Below are positions 51,486-63,592 of a DNA stretch of 64,000 nucleotides, piece by piece. Each line of letters opens with the position of its first letter. Positions within the stretch are counted from its first letter, which is position 1. The DNA lies in assembly GCA_009760855.2 (NCBI GenBank), contig WPIO01000015.1:3672001-3736000 (forward strand). Reading direction: 5' to 3'. Both the position numbers and the translations under genes were made by a program. Origin of the DNA: Cristatella mucedo (taxonomy: Eukaryota; Bryozoa; Phylactolaemata; Cristatellidae). A model generated the notes under the pieces. It saw only the letters and a program-made list of their open reading frames with translations, ran no database searches and was not told the origin of the DNA.

Positions 51486-53014
51486 GGCGAGAAGCAGTCG
51501 TTTATTTTTGTTGCATGGCCAGACTGCGGCAGCTTCGGGTGAATATGTCAAGCGCTGCTTTGGCGCTCGATAAAAATTCAAGGGTTTGCAGATCAATCGG
51601 CTGTATCTCTGTATCTATTCACCTTGCACATATGCCTCCCGCGTGTCCTCACGAAGTGAAACGATGCCTCCCTGACGATGTCGACATTGCGACGGGGTAA
51701 TCGGACTCGACATCCGGTCAGAGGAAGTTGGTGGCTGGTCGTAGTGCCGCCAATAGCTGCAGTGGGATAGGCGGTGTGGCTAGCCGTGCGCGGTTGCTTG
51801 TCTGCTTTCGGTGGGACAGCTGCGACCGACTTTGCTGTAGCAATGAGGCATGTAGTGCCATATGAGCCCTAATGGCATGGGCCGGGCTGCAGTACTTGTC
51901 GTTAGTCGCTGAACATGTCGTTAATAAATGGAACCTGGCGCTCGCCCTCCCCCCGAAGGCAATGGTCCGTTACAACGAACGAATTTGCCAACGGGAGAAT
52001 GGAGCTCTTACTCTTGAGCTCTGTTTCACGATGAAAGGTTAGAAAGAAAGTTAATATCCGAATGGTTCGTTCTGGACCTGATTGCTCGCTTATCCACCGT
52101 GATTTATATTCGCGGTATAAATATATTTATATTGATTTATATTGTAACGGTGACGACTGTCGAAACCCTGGAAAGTTAGGGGATGCAACGTTTGGGTGCA
52201 TGCATGTAGATTATTCAGGCCACACCGAGTCCCGCCAATGTGACCAGCTGTGTTCTCGAAACCCGAGGCAAAACATATGATTCAACTAGCTAAAGTCTGC
52301 AGCCACAAGGGTTGATTTCCCCTACCTTAGCTCAGTTCTCGCATGATGTAGAATGCTTCCTTGGCTATTGGGCATTCTGCTTGCTATACCAGATCCGTTA
52401 AGTGACTTATCGAAAAGTAAATATTTTCCAAATTAGCATGAAACCTATCGCTGCTTGCACTCAGAATACCAAACTATGGTGGCGCTATACTCCAACTCAA
52501 GCTCTCACTGCCGTGAGTAAGTGCAGCTGCTTGACTAAGCAGTCCTTGTGCTGCGGAGCTCTGGGGCTACTTTCACAGGCTATTCAACTTGTAATAGGAT
52601 TGAAAGTAAGCGACGAATACTTTTAGCGTACGCGATCGTCGCTTTCCCCTTTCGGGTGCACCTGAACTAAAATTCCGAACATCTTTCGAGGTAAATATTG
52701 GACTGCTGATAGTCGCGCGGTCCAAGCAGACGCGATCGGCCCAGTCAGTCCAACGCGGCACGTCCTCGCGGCTTGCCTAGCTTGACTCCGCCAGCTTTCC
52801 CTACATAACGGAAGGATCCAGGCTGCTCATGCCGCGGACCATGGCCGCAGCCTAGCATTCGATTTGAAATTGCAAAGCGTGAGCGTGCGCGACCAAGCAG
52901 TACAACGGAACTCAAATCGAGCAGAAAAAAATGAGTGCAAATTCAAAGCCCATGCTTTAAGCCCGGTGCTAAGTGCCGCAAAATGGTTGCCACGGTAGCT
53001 TAGCAGCAGAGCTC
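51486..53014. other. Unassigned stretch upstream of the protease gene
   Basis: No gene or known repeat was recognised. AT-rich TTTATATT repeats occur at 52104-52142. Confidence 0.5.
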
Positions 53015-53385
53015 TGGACCTGACTCTCCGGTTGATCGACGGATTGAAGCAGTTGACAATTCTCGCCCTGGCCCACAAGACCCACAATGGCTTTGTCTTC
53101 GTCGTGCCTAGCTAAACTGCTGCAACAGCATGGGGAATGAATTAGCCGTTCCATTTCTTCGCACCTGTTTGTGACCGACAGAAGCTTTTGCCCGATTTGC
53201 TGATTTTAGACACTAAGGCGACTTCCGAAATTCTTACAGCACGAAATCTCTCCCCCTGCCGAGTGCCTCCTCGACTTCCCTTCATGCCTTTCGCTGTCTC
53301 TCTTGGTTGCGAGAGTTGGAGCCTGTTGGTTAATGCTTGCATACAGAAACAGGCTTAGGCTAGGACTGTGCTTGGGATAACTCTA
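53015..53385 (+). mobile_element. LINE B 3' region, heavily decayed
   Basis: CTGGCCCACAAGACCCACAA, GCCTAGCTAAACTGCTGCAA and TTAGCCGTTCCATTTCTTCG follow the order of other LINE B copies, ending near AGGCTTAGGCTAGGACTGTG. Confidence 0.65.
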
Positions 53386-53387
53386 AC

Positions 53388-53520
53388 GAGCTGGTTTGGT
53401 CAAGCGGTTAAGGTGCTCGCCCCGACCAAGGCCTGACTGAGGTCGTGGGCTCGAGCCCCAAGGCATATGCGAAGCGCCTGAATAGAGATGAAGTTCTCTT
53501 TGGGCGCTATATGAATGAAG

Positions 53521-53522
<2 letters not shown>
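53388..53522 (+). mobile_element. SINE A copy
   Basis: GAGCTGGTTTGGTCAAGCGG, AGGTCGTGGGCTCGAGCCCC, AAGCGCCTGAATAGAGATGA, GTTCTCTTTGGGCGCTATAT. Runs into a TA repeat. Confidence 0.92.

Positions 53523-53574
<52 letters not shown>
53523..53574. repeat. (TA)n microsatellite at a SINE tail
   Basis: AT dinucleotide run directly at the 3' end of SINE A. Confidence 0.95.
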
Positions 53575-53576
<2 letters not shown>

Positions 53577-53679
53577 CGAGTGCGGCTCTCTGTGCTCATA
53601 CGGTAATACTTATGCGTCAAAACAGTACGTACGTCAAAATACTTAATCTCGCATAACGCAGAGACAAATGGCAACGCAT

Positions 53680-54068
53680 GGCAACGAATTACAAACGCAG
53701 CAGGGTATCGTCAGCACAAAAGTGATGGCCGATCCCGTGGGCCTGAATCACTTATTTCCTTAGGCTCAGTATAAATATTGGAGAACTGTAAAGGACCAAG
53801 AACGAACACTTGTGGACATCCACAGATGACCGGTCTTCCGGATGAAAGTTGACCACCAAACGATGCCGGATGGACATGATCGGAAAAGTACGATTTGATT
53901 GCTCCAGTACCTCGTCTGCCAGACTAATAATGTTTCTCCAAAATTCAAGCAGAATATCTTTATCAATAGTGTCGAATGCATCTGATGGATCAAACAGGGT
54001 CAGAGCAGTGACGTTACTTGTATCATTACTTCTTAGTAGGTCGTCGGTCACAAGGAGGAGAGCAGCTT
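53680..54068 (-). mobile_element. LINE B RT fragment
   Basis: Minus-strand frames give ALTLFDPSDAFDTIDKDILL, ISLADEVLEQSN and, further on, the QAHGIGHHF region. Matches the RT blocks at 14-184 and 340-440. Confidence 0.82.
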
Positions 54069-54149
54069 AATTGGAGTGGTGTCTCTGGAATTACGACTTC
54101 AATTTTTCTTATGATTCATTATTCTACAAGCTTTTAGCGATTGTTATAC

Positions 54150-54515
54150 AAGCTGTGGAGACCATGCATTCAGTTCGTATGCTCCCAAAGTCTGGAGCTC
54201 CATCCCGACCTGCGTCAGAACATCCCCTGACCTGACCACATTTAAAAGGAACTTAAAAACACCTATTTAGGACAGCATTTAGTGGGTTCCTGTGATTCGC
54301 CCTTCATGTGCTTGTGCGTGCTGACACTGTGCATGCTGCCACTAACCACATTTGCATGCTGACCCTGTACATGTTAATCATTTTGTTTGGTTATCAAGCA
54401 TGATATTACTCAGCATTAAATTGCATTTCTCTTTGTAGCAAATGTAAAGCGCCTAGAGAGAGATTGAGTTCTCTGAGGGCGCTTTCTCAAGTGCATTATT
54501 ATTATTATTATTAAA
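54150..54515 (+). mobile_element. LINE A 3' end
   Basis: TTCGTATGCTCCCAAAGTCT (ORF end), 3' untranslated region, AAAGCGCCTAGAGAGAGATT / GGGCGCTTTCTCAAGTG hairpin and ATT repeats. Confidence 0.88.
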
Positions 54516-54734
54516 AGCTGCCTCTTCGGGTATCTTTGGCAAAAAAGGAAGAAAAACCAGCCGGTAATTTTTCCGGACCCATTAATATGATTCAGGATTT
54601 TAATCATTGGTCAAATGATGGCCGATTTAAATTAATTTAGAAAAAAGTCGGTATCCAAAGAAGCATTAAAAACCCGAGTTATGGCTGGACTGAGTTTGTT
54701 TGTCAGTAAAGACCAGATCGGGGATAGTTGAGGG

Positions 54735-54921
54735 GAGCGGTTCTCAACCGGTCGGTCTCGACCCCATAGGGGGTCAAGCGACACTTTCACAGGTGTCGCC
54801 TAAGACCAACGGAAAACACGCATTTCCACATTTTGCACACAACAGTTTTTTAGTTGGGGGTCGCCACAATATGAGGAACCGTATTAAAGGATTGCGGCAT
54901 TTGGAAGGTTAAGAACCACTG
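54735..54921. mobile_element. SPIN-like non-autonomous hAT element (MITE)
   Basis: 187 bp with terminal inverted repeats GCGGTTCTCAACC (left) and GGTTAAGAACCACTG (right). Inner sequence includes GGGGGTCAAGCGACACTTTC, ACAGGTGTCGCCTAAGACCA, CGGAAAACAC and GGGGGTCGCCACAATATGAG, GAACCGTATTAAAGGATTGC. These match, from family knowledge, the ends of SPIN (SPACE INVADERS) elements. The flanks GTTGAGGG (54727-54734) and ATTTAGGG (54922-54929) agree at 6 of 8 positions, as an aged 8-bp hAT target duplication would. No transposase. Confidence 0.88.
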
Positions 54922-55005
54922 ATTTAGGGTCTTCAGGAGACGAATTTTTTTATTAGACCTTATTACGATGGCTAATTCGTAGACAGAAACCTCTGAAAAG
55001 TTCTA
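54922..55005. other. Short unassigned spacer
   Basis: Follows the SPIN-like element, no feature seen. Confidence 0.5.
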
Positions 55006-56108
55006 TGATAATAATAATAATACGCTCGATAAAGCGCCCTCAGAGAAATCAATCTCCTTCTAAGCACTTTACATTTGCTGCAAAGGGAAACGCGATTGAA
55101 TGGTGAGTGGTATTATGCTGATTAACAACACGAATAACATGGTTAGGAGTGACATGCACAGGGTCAGCATGCAATTATGATTAGTGGCAACATACACAGT
55201 GTCAGCGAGCATAAACACATAAGAACGAATCACAGGGACCCACTAAGTGCTGTCCTAAATATGTGCGTTTAAGGTTCTTTTTAAATGTGGTCAAGTCCGG
55301 AGATGTTGTGACGCATGTCGGATGTGATTTCCAGGCTTTGGGAGCATACAAACTAAATGCACGGTTTTCAAAAGATTTGAGGTTTGTACGAGGTAAACTG
55401 TTGGATTCCAAAAAGCGGGTGGTACGATGCTTGGCGTGGTGGTGGAGTAGGTCTGAGAGATAGGCTGGAGCCAAAGAATGAAGTGACCTAAAAGTGAGCG
55501 ACAAAACCTTGAAGTCAATCCGTTGCCTCACTGGTAGCAAGTGCAGGTCGGCGAGAAGTGGAGTAATGTGGCAACTGGAACGCTCACGACAGGCAAGCCT
55601 AGCTGCAGAGTTTGGCACCAGCTGTAAGCGCCTGATTGCAAATGCCGGTAGGCCAGTAAGCAGTGAGTTACAGAAGTCGAGACGGGATGCCACAAATGCG
55701 TGGACCAACTTAGACGTGGTATTCTTATTTAAACAGGCCCGAATTTTAGCAATGTTATGTAGCTGAAAATAGGCAGACTTGACTGTGGAGCTGATGTGGT
55801 CGTCTAGCGAAAGGTCTCTTTGGAACATGACACCTAGATTTCGTGAAGATTCAACAGGAGATATGCTGGTACAGCCGATTTTGAGCGTTAGCTTTTCTAA
55901 TTTCTGGATCACACTTGGTTTTCCCAAAACTAGTGAGTTAGTTTTATCGCCATTTTATTTAAGAAAACTTGCTGCCATCCATGTGCGGATGTCATCAATA
56001 CATGCAGCAATGGAGTTGAGAGAATTCGAGGTGCTCGAAGGCTGGGAGGGATCAAAGTAAAGGTACAACTGAGTGTCATCCGCAATGAAGAGAAATCCCA
56101 GATTGCGA
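55006..56108 (-). mobile_element. LINE A copy with a 241-codon intact C-terminal frame
   Basis: The minus-strand frame 55202-55927 is uninterrupted: MGKPSVIQKLEKLTLKIGCT, RNLGVMFQRDLSLDDHISST, LDFCNSLLTGLPAFAIRRLQ, AYLSDLLHHHAKHRTTRF, KAWKSHPTCVTTSPDLTTF (WNSLP altered to WKSHP). It lacks the RT catalytic part. Hairpin and TAATAATAATAC tail lie at 55006-55080. Confidence 0.9.
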
Positions 56109-57223
56109 CTCACCATTTGGTTTAGTCGAAGTTTGCTTTATGGAGGCATGAATATTTGCCATTTTTCAACGAACAAAGCTTATCGGCCGAACCATTAATC
56201 GCCGTTAGTATTGGGGAATGAGATTCACAGTCTTTTGAATTTTTTGGGTCTTACTGGCAATGCTTCCGAAGCCCTGTCTTGTCTAAGCTTACGGTTGTAG
56301 ATACAGATAGTAACACCTAATAATTCTTTGCGGCTTAGTGGAGTTACACACGAAAATACGTTACATTACCAAGGTAGAACACAATCTGCATGCAAAGCAA
56401 TAAAACAACCCGATAGAGACGAATCCACGGACCCCATTTGCAAAGACGGAACGGGCGGCCGCTGCCTAGGGAAGAAATATAGATATTAAGAGCTGTGAAA
56501 TATTTTGACCTACTCCCACGTTTGTATACTCCAGCCCTGAGATTGTGGGCCTCCGTAGTAAACCAAATCGCGTAATACGATCGGCCCAAGGTGCCTGGTG
56601 AAGTGTATTGGTCACGGGTTGATGAAATTTGCTTGATTGTTGTTACATATCTGGAGGTAAAAGCTTGAGCAATCGCTTGAACAAGCAGCGGTTATTAAGC
56701 TGTTAAGGTCACAAGAGGTTAAAATTCTATCGATTTATATTCCAAATGATCATAAATACTGAAATCCTGACGCTGCTCAAAAGCTCGCGTGCCTTCAACA
56801 GCTTTCAGCCGTAGTACCAATAGCGCGGACGCATGAGGTATAATTAGAGCATTTTAGTCTTTAGCCGACTGAGATTGAGTTCTCTTGGAGAGCAATGCAA
56901 ATGTCTTATTATCATTACAACCCCTTAGTTTGAGCGGATGCTCGGTTGCTCGATTGCCATCGAGAAATGGCTGAATTTATTCTTCTACTATTGGCTGTGT
57001 CTCTTTGATACAGTGTAACCAGTGCTTCTTTTGTCTATGTTTCTGAGTAGTGTTATCTCTCAGTTGCTTACACCTTAAAACATTCAAAAGAGGCGTTGTC
57101 ACACACAAACTTTGCTTGCTGCACATGAACAGGAAACTGATGAAATTAAAAATTTACCGATTTCTTATAAACAGACGGGTGAATTAGCTTCTTTGATTCA
57201 TTCTTAGGTGGAAAAACAACAAA
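56109..57223. other. Unassigned stretch with two faint LINE tails
   Basis: GGCTTAGTGGAGTTACACAC then ATACGTTACATTACC (56331-56370) resembles the LINE B end. ACTGAGATTGAGTTCTCTTG and CTTATTATCATTAC (56868-56918) resemble a LINE A or SINE A end. Otherwise nothing recognised. Confidence 0.35.
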
Positions 57224-57352
57224 CTGGTTTGGTCCAGCGGTTAAGGTGCTCGCCCCGACCAAGGTCTGGCTGAGGTCGTGGGCTCGAGCCCCGAGGCATA
57301 TGTGAAGAGCCTGATTATATTCTCTTAGGGCGCCATACAAATGAATTTAAAA
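57224..57352 (+). mobile_element. SINE A copy
   Basis: AACTGGTTTGGTCCAGCGGT, AAGGTGCTCGCCCCGACCAA, GAGGTCGTGGGCTCGAGCCC, then a shortened tail (GAGCCTGATTATATTCTCTT, AGGGCGCCATACAAATGAAT). A- and B-box regions are close to consensus. Confidence 0.92.
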
Positions 57353-57821
57353 AAATTTCTCAACAATCCTCCCGCAAATTCGTAGGGCAGTAAAGCAGCT
57401 CGACCCAAGCTTGACCCCTGGTCCTTCTCATCAGCAGTTTGTACAGTAGCAGACTCGACGCAAATTATAAGAGTCACAGGCTCCGCAGTGGCCGGGAACA
57501 GGCGCAGGAAGAGCGAAGAGCTTCGTTCATCATATCTTCAGTCAAGGCGAAGATACGAGGCACGAGACACCCGCTTCCAATTCCACACACTCGTATGAAA
57601 TAATTAACTCTAGCTTCTAAAGCCGCATTTTGGGACTCCCGATTTTACCACACGGAACTTCCACCGTGGCCTGCAGCTTTGCTGCATAAATCAAGCTATG
57701 AGCTTGCCCATCTTTTAGGTTAACCGTAGTAGGCTCATTCCAGCCAATGCCAGTAGCTCGCTTAAGCTCCTGCTTTTTAGTAATCTCAGGGATTTTTAAA
57801 AAAGTTAAAAGTTAAAGCTTA
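57353..57821. other. Unassigned stretch
   Basis: No gene or repeat was recognised. Confidence 0.45.
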
Positions 57822-57976
57822 AGGCTATACTATTCGACAGCCTCATTGAGCTAGAAAAAGCTCAATGGCTATAAACACCGCTTGCAGTGGGCAATAAAGG
57901 ATGGCTCATTGCAGGATTCGAACCCTCGATCCTGGTCGGGTAGAGATAGCATCTTACCCCTGAGCTAAGGTCCAGA
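57822..57976 (-). mobile_element. SINE B copy
   Basis: Plus view: TATTCGACAGCCTCATTGAG, CACCGCTTGCAGTGGGCAAT, AAAGGATGGCTCATTGCAGG, ATTCGAACCCTCGATCC, CATCTTACCCCTGAGCTAAG. Confidence 0.85.
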
Positions 57977-58367
57977 TTCGTACCCTACTGCCGGCTCTAA
58001 GGAGATTTTAGTTCGAAAACGCTGCTGCTTGCCTTTGCTTCAAATATCGTGCATCTGGAACCATGAGCGATGGCGCTATCAATAAACTACCCTGAAGTCA
58101 ACCAGCTGCTCAGTGGCTGTGAATATTACATTATGTAGCACACATTTTGATTCGTTGACAGTAAATAATTTTTTCCTGATTTCCGATGTCTCAGAAGTAC
58201 ATAAAAGTGGCCGCTATTCTCTACTCACTTTGGTTTTTTGTCGGGACAGTTATAAACTTGGAATCAACAAATTTTCGATGAGAAAAGTGGCGCATTCAAG
58301 TCTTTTTATTGGCGTTTAATCAGAAAGAACAGCAAATTAATCAAAATAACACGTGTTTACTCTTAAG

Positions 58368-58955
58368 TCAAGACAAAATATGACCGAAAAAAAATGGTTC
58401 ACAAAGAAGTAGATGCTCTAGATTGGTGAATATTCTACGAATCGCTTTCTCGGAGAAGTCCCCAAATATTTTCCCCGTCATGTTTTCGCTATTCCGTCCT
58501 CGATACCGACGTTCAAAGTCCAGTAAATCCTGATGAAAGGGCTCGCCTTGCCCCTCTGAGTAAGCTTCCGTGTTCCCCTTGAATGTGTCACTATTAAAGA
58601 TACGGATGACTCTGACGGATGTTCTGCGTCCCATTTAGGTTTTATTTACCTTTTAAGAGGAGATCCCAAATCACTTGAAGCAAATTGCTTTAGGATTTTA
58701 ATTGCACAGAAAGCGGTGAACCGCCGCTGCGACGAAACTGTTCCTAGCCACTTGTTCAGGTCTGCTCAGCTTCTTAGCGACATCGCCGTGCTCCACGAGA
58801 TTCTTTATCCGATTGGTCTGACGAAGAAAGCAGCTCCAACCTTGGCCTCCGCTGTGGACAGACGTGTTGAAGGTATTTGAAGAGCTGCTTGCTTGCTCAT
58901 TGTCTAGAGCCGTGACACATTACTTGATGAGACCAAACTTGATGTGCAGTGGCTG
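58368..58955 (-). pseudogene. Relic of a widespread repetitive ORF (unknown function)
   Basis: Minus-strand order: CCACTGCACATCAAGTTTGG encodes PLHIKFGLIK near 58955, then ALDNEQAA, TAEAKVGAAFFVRPIG, and an 88-codon frame 58368-58634 with NTEAYSEGQGEPFHQDLLDF followed by ERRYRGRNSENMTG. This resembles the LHIKLGLMK...YSDEQGERFHQD...ERRYQG.W pattern of multi-copy uncharacterised proteins in arthropod and cnidarian genomes (recalled, not searched). Stops and shifts break the frame between pieces. Confidence 0.7.
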
Positions 58956-59537
58956 CAAGGCTAGCTAGCTTGCACATCCCAGAGGTCTGAGCACGTTTCC
59001 CCTTTGCTAAAAGAGCTAGGATAGCTGCGGTTAATCAACGGATACCCAGCAAAGTTCTTACGCTGACCCACAAGGCCTGCCACGGCTTGGCTCCTCCATA
59101 CCGTATAGCTGCACTGCTGCACCGGTTTCAGCCTCCTCGCGCCCTCAGGTCCTGTAAGGATAATAAATTAGCTGCTCCGTTCCTCGGCTAAAAGACCGTT
59201 GGCGACAGAAGTTTGTGCTCTGTAGGTCCTAGACCGTGGAACTCACTTCCACGATGCTTACGCAACGACAACTACTCTCCTACTGCCGACTATGGCTCAT
59301 ACTTTTCAGCCGCCCTGAGCTGCTACTTCCATGCTACTCACTACCTCAACTGGTCTGTTGACTCTGTTATGCTTCCCACTTTCTCTTTGTTGCGTGAGAC
59401 AAAGTCTGTTGGCTACCGAATGCATACCGAAAGCCGCTTAGGCTGTGAGTGCGCTATATAAAACTCTCCTGCGTAACACCCACATGGTCTTTATGACTTT
59501 GTGGAGTTACAGAAGGAGATACATTACATTACATTGA
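58956..59537 (+). mobile_element. LINE B 3' end
   Basis: AAGGCTAGCTAGCTTGCACA, CTGACCCACAAGGCCTGCCA, TGCACTGCTGCACCGGTTTC, CCTAGACCGTGGAACTCACT, GCCGCTTAGGCTGTGAGTGC and GGAGATACATTACATTACAT. An 82-codon frame (59213-59461) survives. Abuts the previous relic. Confidence 0.9.
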
Positions 59538-59727
59538 TTTGCATCTAGATTACTGCAATTATATCTGTTTACCATTCTCGGCTGTGCCCCGAATAGTCTG
59601 AAACTGTTAAAAAACTCTGAGTAGTCTGATCTGCCATCAATGGCGACCACTCTTAATTTAGCTTGACTGGTCCTTATCAAGAGATGAATCGACTTCAATA
59701 CCCTCTCTCTGTCCCAATAGGTAGCTT
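59538..59727 (+). mobile_element. LINE family C fragment
   Basis: GATTTGCATCTAGATTACTG (DYCN-like) and CTTATCAAGAGATGAATCGA (LI.R.IDF-like) match the family C fragment at 47.6 kb. Too short to classify further. Confidence 0.5.
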
Positions 59728-59744
59728 TACTCGCTTCCATGACA

Positions 59745-59875
59745 CGTGGATGTTACCAGTAACCATTTGATCATGCTTCCTTTACAGTATATGCTAAGTG
59801 CCTAGAAAGAGATTAAGTTCTCAGAGGACATGATACAAATGTATTATTATTATCATTATTATTATTATTACTATT
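59745..59875 (+). mobile_element. LINE A 3' tail
   Basis: AGTAACCATTTGATCATGCT, AAGTGCCTAGAAAGAGATTA, and an ATTATTATTATCATTATTAT tail. Confidence 0.8.
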
Positions 59876-61043
59876 ACCATCCTACCTAATAGATCTCCTT
59901 ACTCCTTAAGTGGGCTCTCCTACCGCCCTCTCTTCTGCCCCAATTGTCTCGCGGTTCCTCGCATTGAACGCTGAATGTTTCTAGGGTTCGGGCCAATTCG
60001 TATTCATTGAAAGTCTAGGACCCGCATCCGGCCTCTAACAGCCTGTATTGAATTTGCACCATTTGAGTTTGAGCTAAAGACGCATCCGATACGCTCATCT
60101 TTCCCAACGCCCAGCGAACCTGTCTTTTTCGGATTACTCTGTGCTTCGCATGCTTGCATGTGCGTGATTCGGTAAATGTCACTCAAGAGAGATCAGACTA
60201 ACCAGTGACCCTAAGCGTCTTCTGGTTTGCTTTTGCACGCTTGCCTAAGAAAGATAACTTGCATTGTCATGGAATCTTAGTTGTTGGTTCTCATGCAGTG
60301 AGTTACATTGCGCCGAATGGTAATTTTTTCTGAGAGTGATTAATACAAGATTTACTATAATTATCATTATGTTTATTATTATTAAAGGGAAGCCATTTTT
60401 TGGGGTTTAGAAGAGCTTTATGCTTGGGCGAGTGTCTCTGATCGGCACACAAACCCACTCAACCGGAATGTAAGGGTCGCGGGCTATGAAAGATAGATGG
60501 AGATGAACCGAAGCCTCAAGAGCGACCGAGTATCCGCTTTATACCCTGCACGTATTATATCTGCGCTGAATTACTGCCTCTTATATCGATTCCTAATTGC
60601 TGATGAATTCTCTGTCGAAAGCGACGTACTATTGCATGGAAGAATCGCTGCCTGCCGAAAAACTACTGGCACTACATGAGAGGATGCCGAGAGAGATATT
60701 TAGCAAACCATTAATAATCTTGCAGCTCTTAACGGTTGTCTAAGGATTAATTCGATAGAGAGGTTATTCCAACGTCATTCAAAATCGGTCTTTGTCGGGG
60801 CTATGCTTACATGGCATGTATAGGATTAGTGGTAGCTAATTTGAGTTCCACTTCCCTTCCTCCGTTTTGCATGAGCACTCTCAAAACATTTCTCGAAGAA
60901 ACTCGGTGGAAAATGGGAGTAATTATTACTGGTAGTAGAAACTACTTTTGTAAGAAACTTAAGTCTAGAACCAGTCGATACCATTATATTGAAATTGAGC
61001 TCGTTTTGTGACTAATACCCTATCAAGTGGCATTAAACCATAT
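59876..61043. other. Unassigned stretch
   Basis: No gene or repeat family was recognised. A TTATTATTATTAAAGG patch lies near 60372. Confidence 0.45.
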
Positions 61044-61188
61044 TAAGCTGATTTAACAGCTTCGCTTGTATAGCGGCAGAAGAGCCTTAGTGGCTATCGC
61101 CACCGCTTGCAGTTAGCATTAATGAATCGCCTTCTGTCAGATTCGAACCCACGACCTCAGCCGTGAAGAGCGAGCACATCATCTCTGT
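61044..61188 (-). mobile_element. SINE B copy
   Basis: Plus view: AAGCTGATTTAACAGCTTCG, TATAGCGGCAGAAGAGCCTT, CGCCACCGCTTGCAGTTAGC, TCAGATTCGAACCCACGACC, GTGAAGAGCGAGCACATCAT. Confidence 0.85.
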
Positions 61189-61629
61189 CGCCGCTGCAGT
61201 CGCGCTCATCTTGTCATAACTTTCAACACCGCCAATCACATAACTATTCTCTAGAGGTTAGGAAAAACTATCGGCGTGGCCGAAAGCTTTGAGGCCGTCT
61301 GAATCATTACTGTTTGACTTTGATTTCAATCCATGTCGTTGGGGGAACTTTGGAGATTTCGTCCGTTGGACGATCAACCGTTTTACTTTCACGTGCCCAT
61401 CTAGCGGGTCTGTCTCCCCCACCCCGGTTCCACTCACTCATCTTTACTCGATTTATTGCTGATACCCTTCTGCAGGTGTTTACACTGGTGCTATTTAAGA
61501 AGGTGACACTGACCATTAAACGAGGTTGTTGAATCAACTAACCTCAAAGTTTTCTAACCATTGGCAGCGGCCATGATTTCTATGGTGATGGAACCTCGAC
61601 GGGTCAATCAGCTCAGGAAAATCTCGTAA
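61189..61629. other. Unassigned stretch
   Basis: No gene was recognised. A short duplication of TCAGCTCAGGAAAAT occurs at about 61608-61646. Confidence 0.45.
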
Positions 61630-62500
<871 letters not shown>

Positions 62501-63434
62501 GTAGAAATAAGACATGCGTTCGAAATTTTTATTCATATATTTGGAACAGAAAATTCATTTTGGCAGTAACAATTGTAAAAGACAGATGAGCCATTATTCG
62601 AAGAGAACGCTACTTTACCCTGTCAAAACAAGCCAGATCGGGCAAAAATATCAACCCGATTGGGCTGGGGTGAGGGCGGAAGAAGCAGTCTGCTCGCTCC
62701 AAGCTAAAGCTTTTGCGAGAGGGGTGGAAAGACCAAGGTTTGGTGGGGAATGAGTAAGCCCTTTGCTGTTGGCATGTTCAGCTCCGTCACTGTACTGTGT
62801 ATAAGAAAATGGCAAGCCCTTTATTAGGCTATACAAAACGCAAACGGGTTTATACCTTGCTTTAAGTATTATCTTCAAACCTGATACAAGAGCAAGCTTT
62901 ATTTTGAAACTGTTTTGTTTGTGTCTGATTTTTTTTAGCGTTCGAACGATCGATTGGATGCGATTGCCGAACGCTAACGGACAGTGCACCTCTTAGCTAC
63001 TCGTAAGAGTGATACTGATTAGTCGTGGATGCACTGTAGTCATGTATCAGCAGATTACCAGACATGGAAATCGGTAGCCAGGGGCTACTGGGCCACAGCA
63101 AGCCCTCAAGTCGGGTGGCTCGCTCTTGCAAGTACTTCCATGATTGACAGGCCGCGCATGGTTAAGGTTCACCTCCATTAAAAAAATTTCTGGCTGTGCA
63201 TACATAATTGGACCTGCGAAGAAGGAAATAAAAAAGGGAGATGAGAAAGTAGTTAATGACAATAGCTTACAAGGGCATCGAGGGCTCATTCAAAAACCGT
63301 TCGCACTGTTTGAGCATGCCATGCCATACTATTTATCTTACGGCTGGTTCTTTAGGAATCACGGATGGTATAAGTCTGGCCTGCATTCTCCAATTGAGAT
63401 AGCAGAGTTTCTAGTGCCGAATTCCCAACCCAGC
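62501..63434. other. Unassigned stretch
   Basis: A 99-codon plus-strand frame (63144-63443) has ordinary composition (GRAWLRFTSIKKISGCAYII) but no recognised family and no splice context. Nothing else seen. Confidence 0.4.
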
Positions 63435-63548
63435 CCGCATTGAAGTGTATGACCGATGTCTGGCTGAGGTCATGGGCTCTAGCCCCCGAGGCGTATGTGA
63501 AGCGCCTGAATAGAGATTAAGTTTTCTTGGGGCACTATACAAATTAAT
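63435..63548 (+). mobile_element. SINE A copy, head shortened
   Basis: TCTGGCTGAGGTCATGGGCT, GTGAAGCGCCTGAATAGAGA, GTTTTCTTGGGGCACTATAC. The A-box part is missing or decayed. Confidence 0.8.
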
Positions 63549-63592
63549 TCTCTCTCTCTCTCTCTCTCTCTGTCTATATATATATATATGTA
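63549..63592. repeat. (CT)n and (TA)n microsatellites at a SINE tail
   Basis: CT run 63549-63572, then TA run to about 63592, directly after SINE A. Confidence 0.93.
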
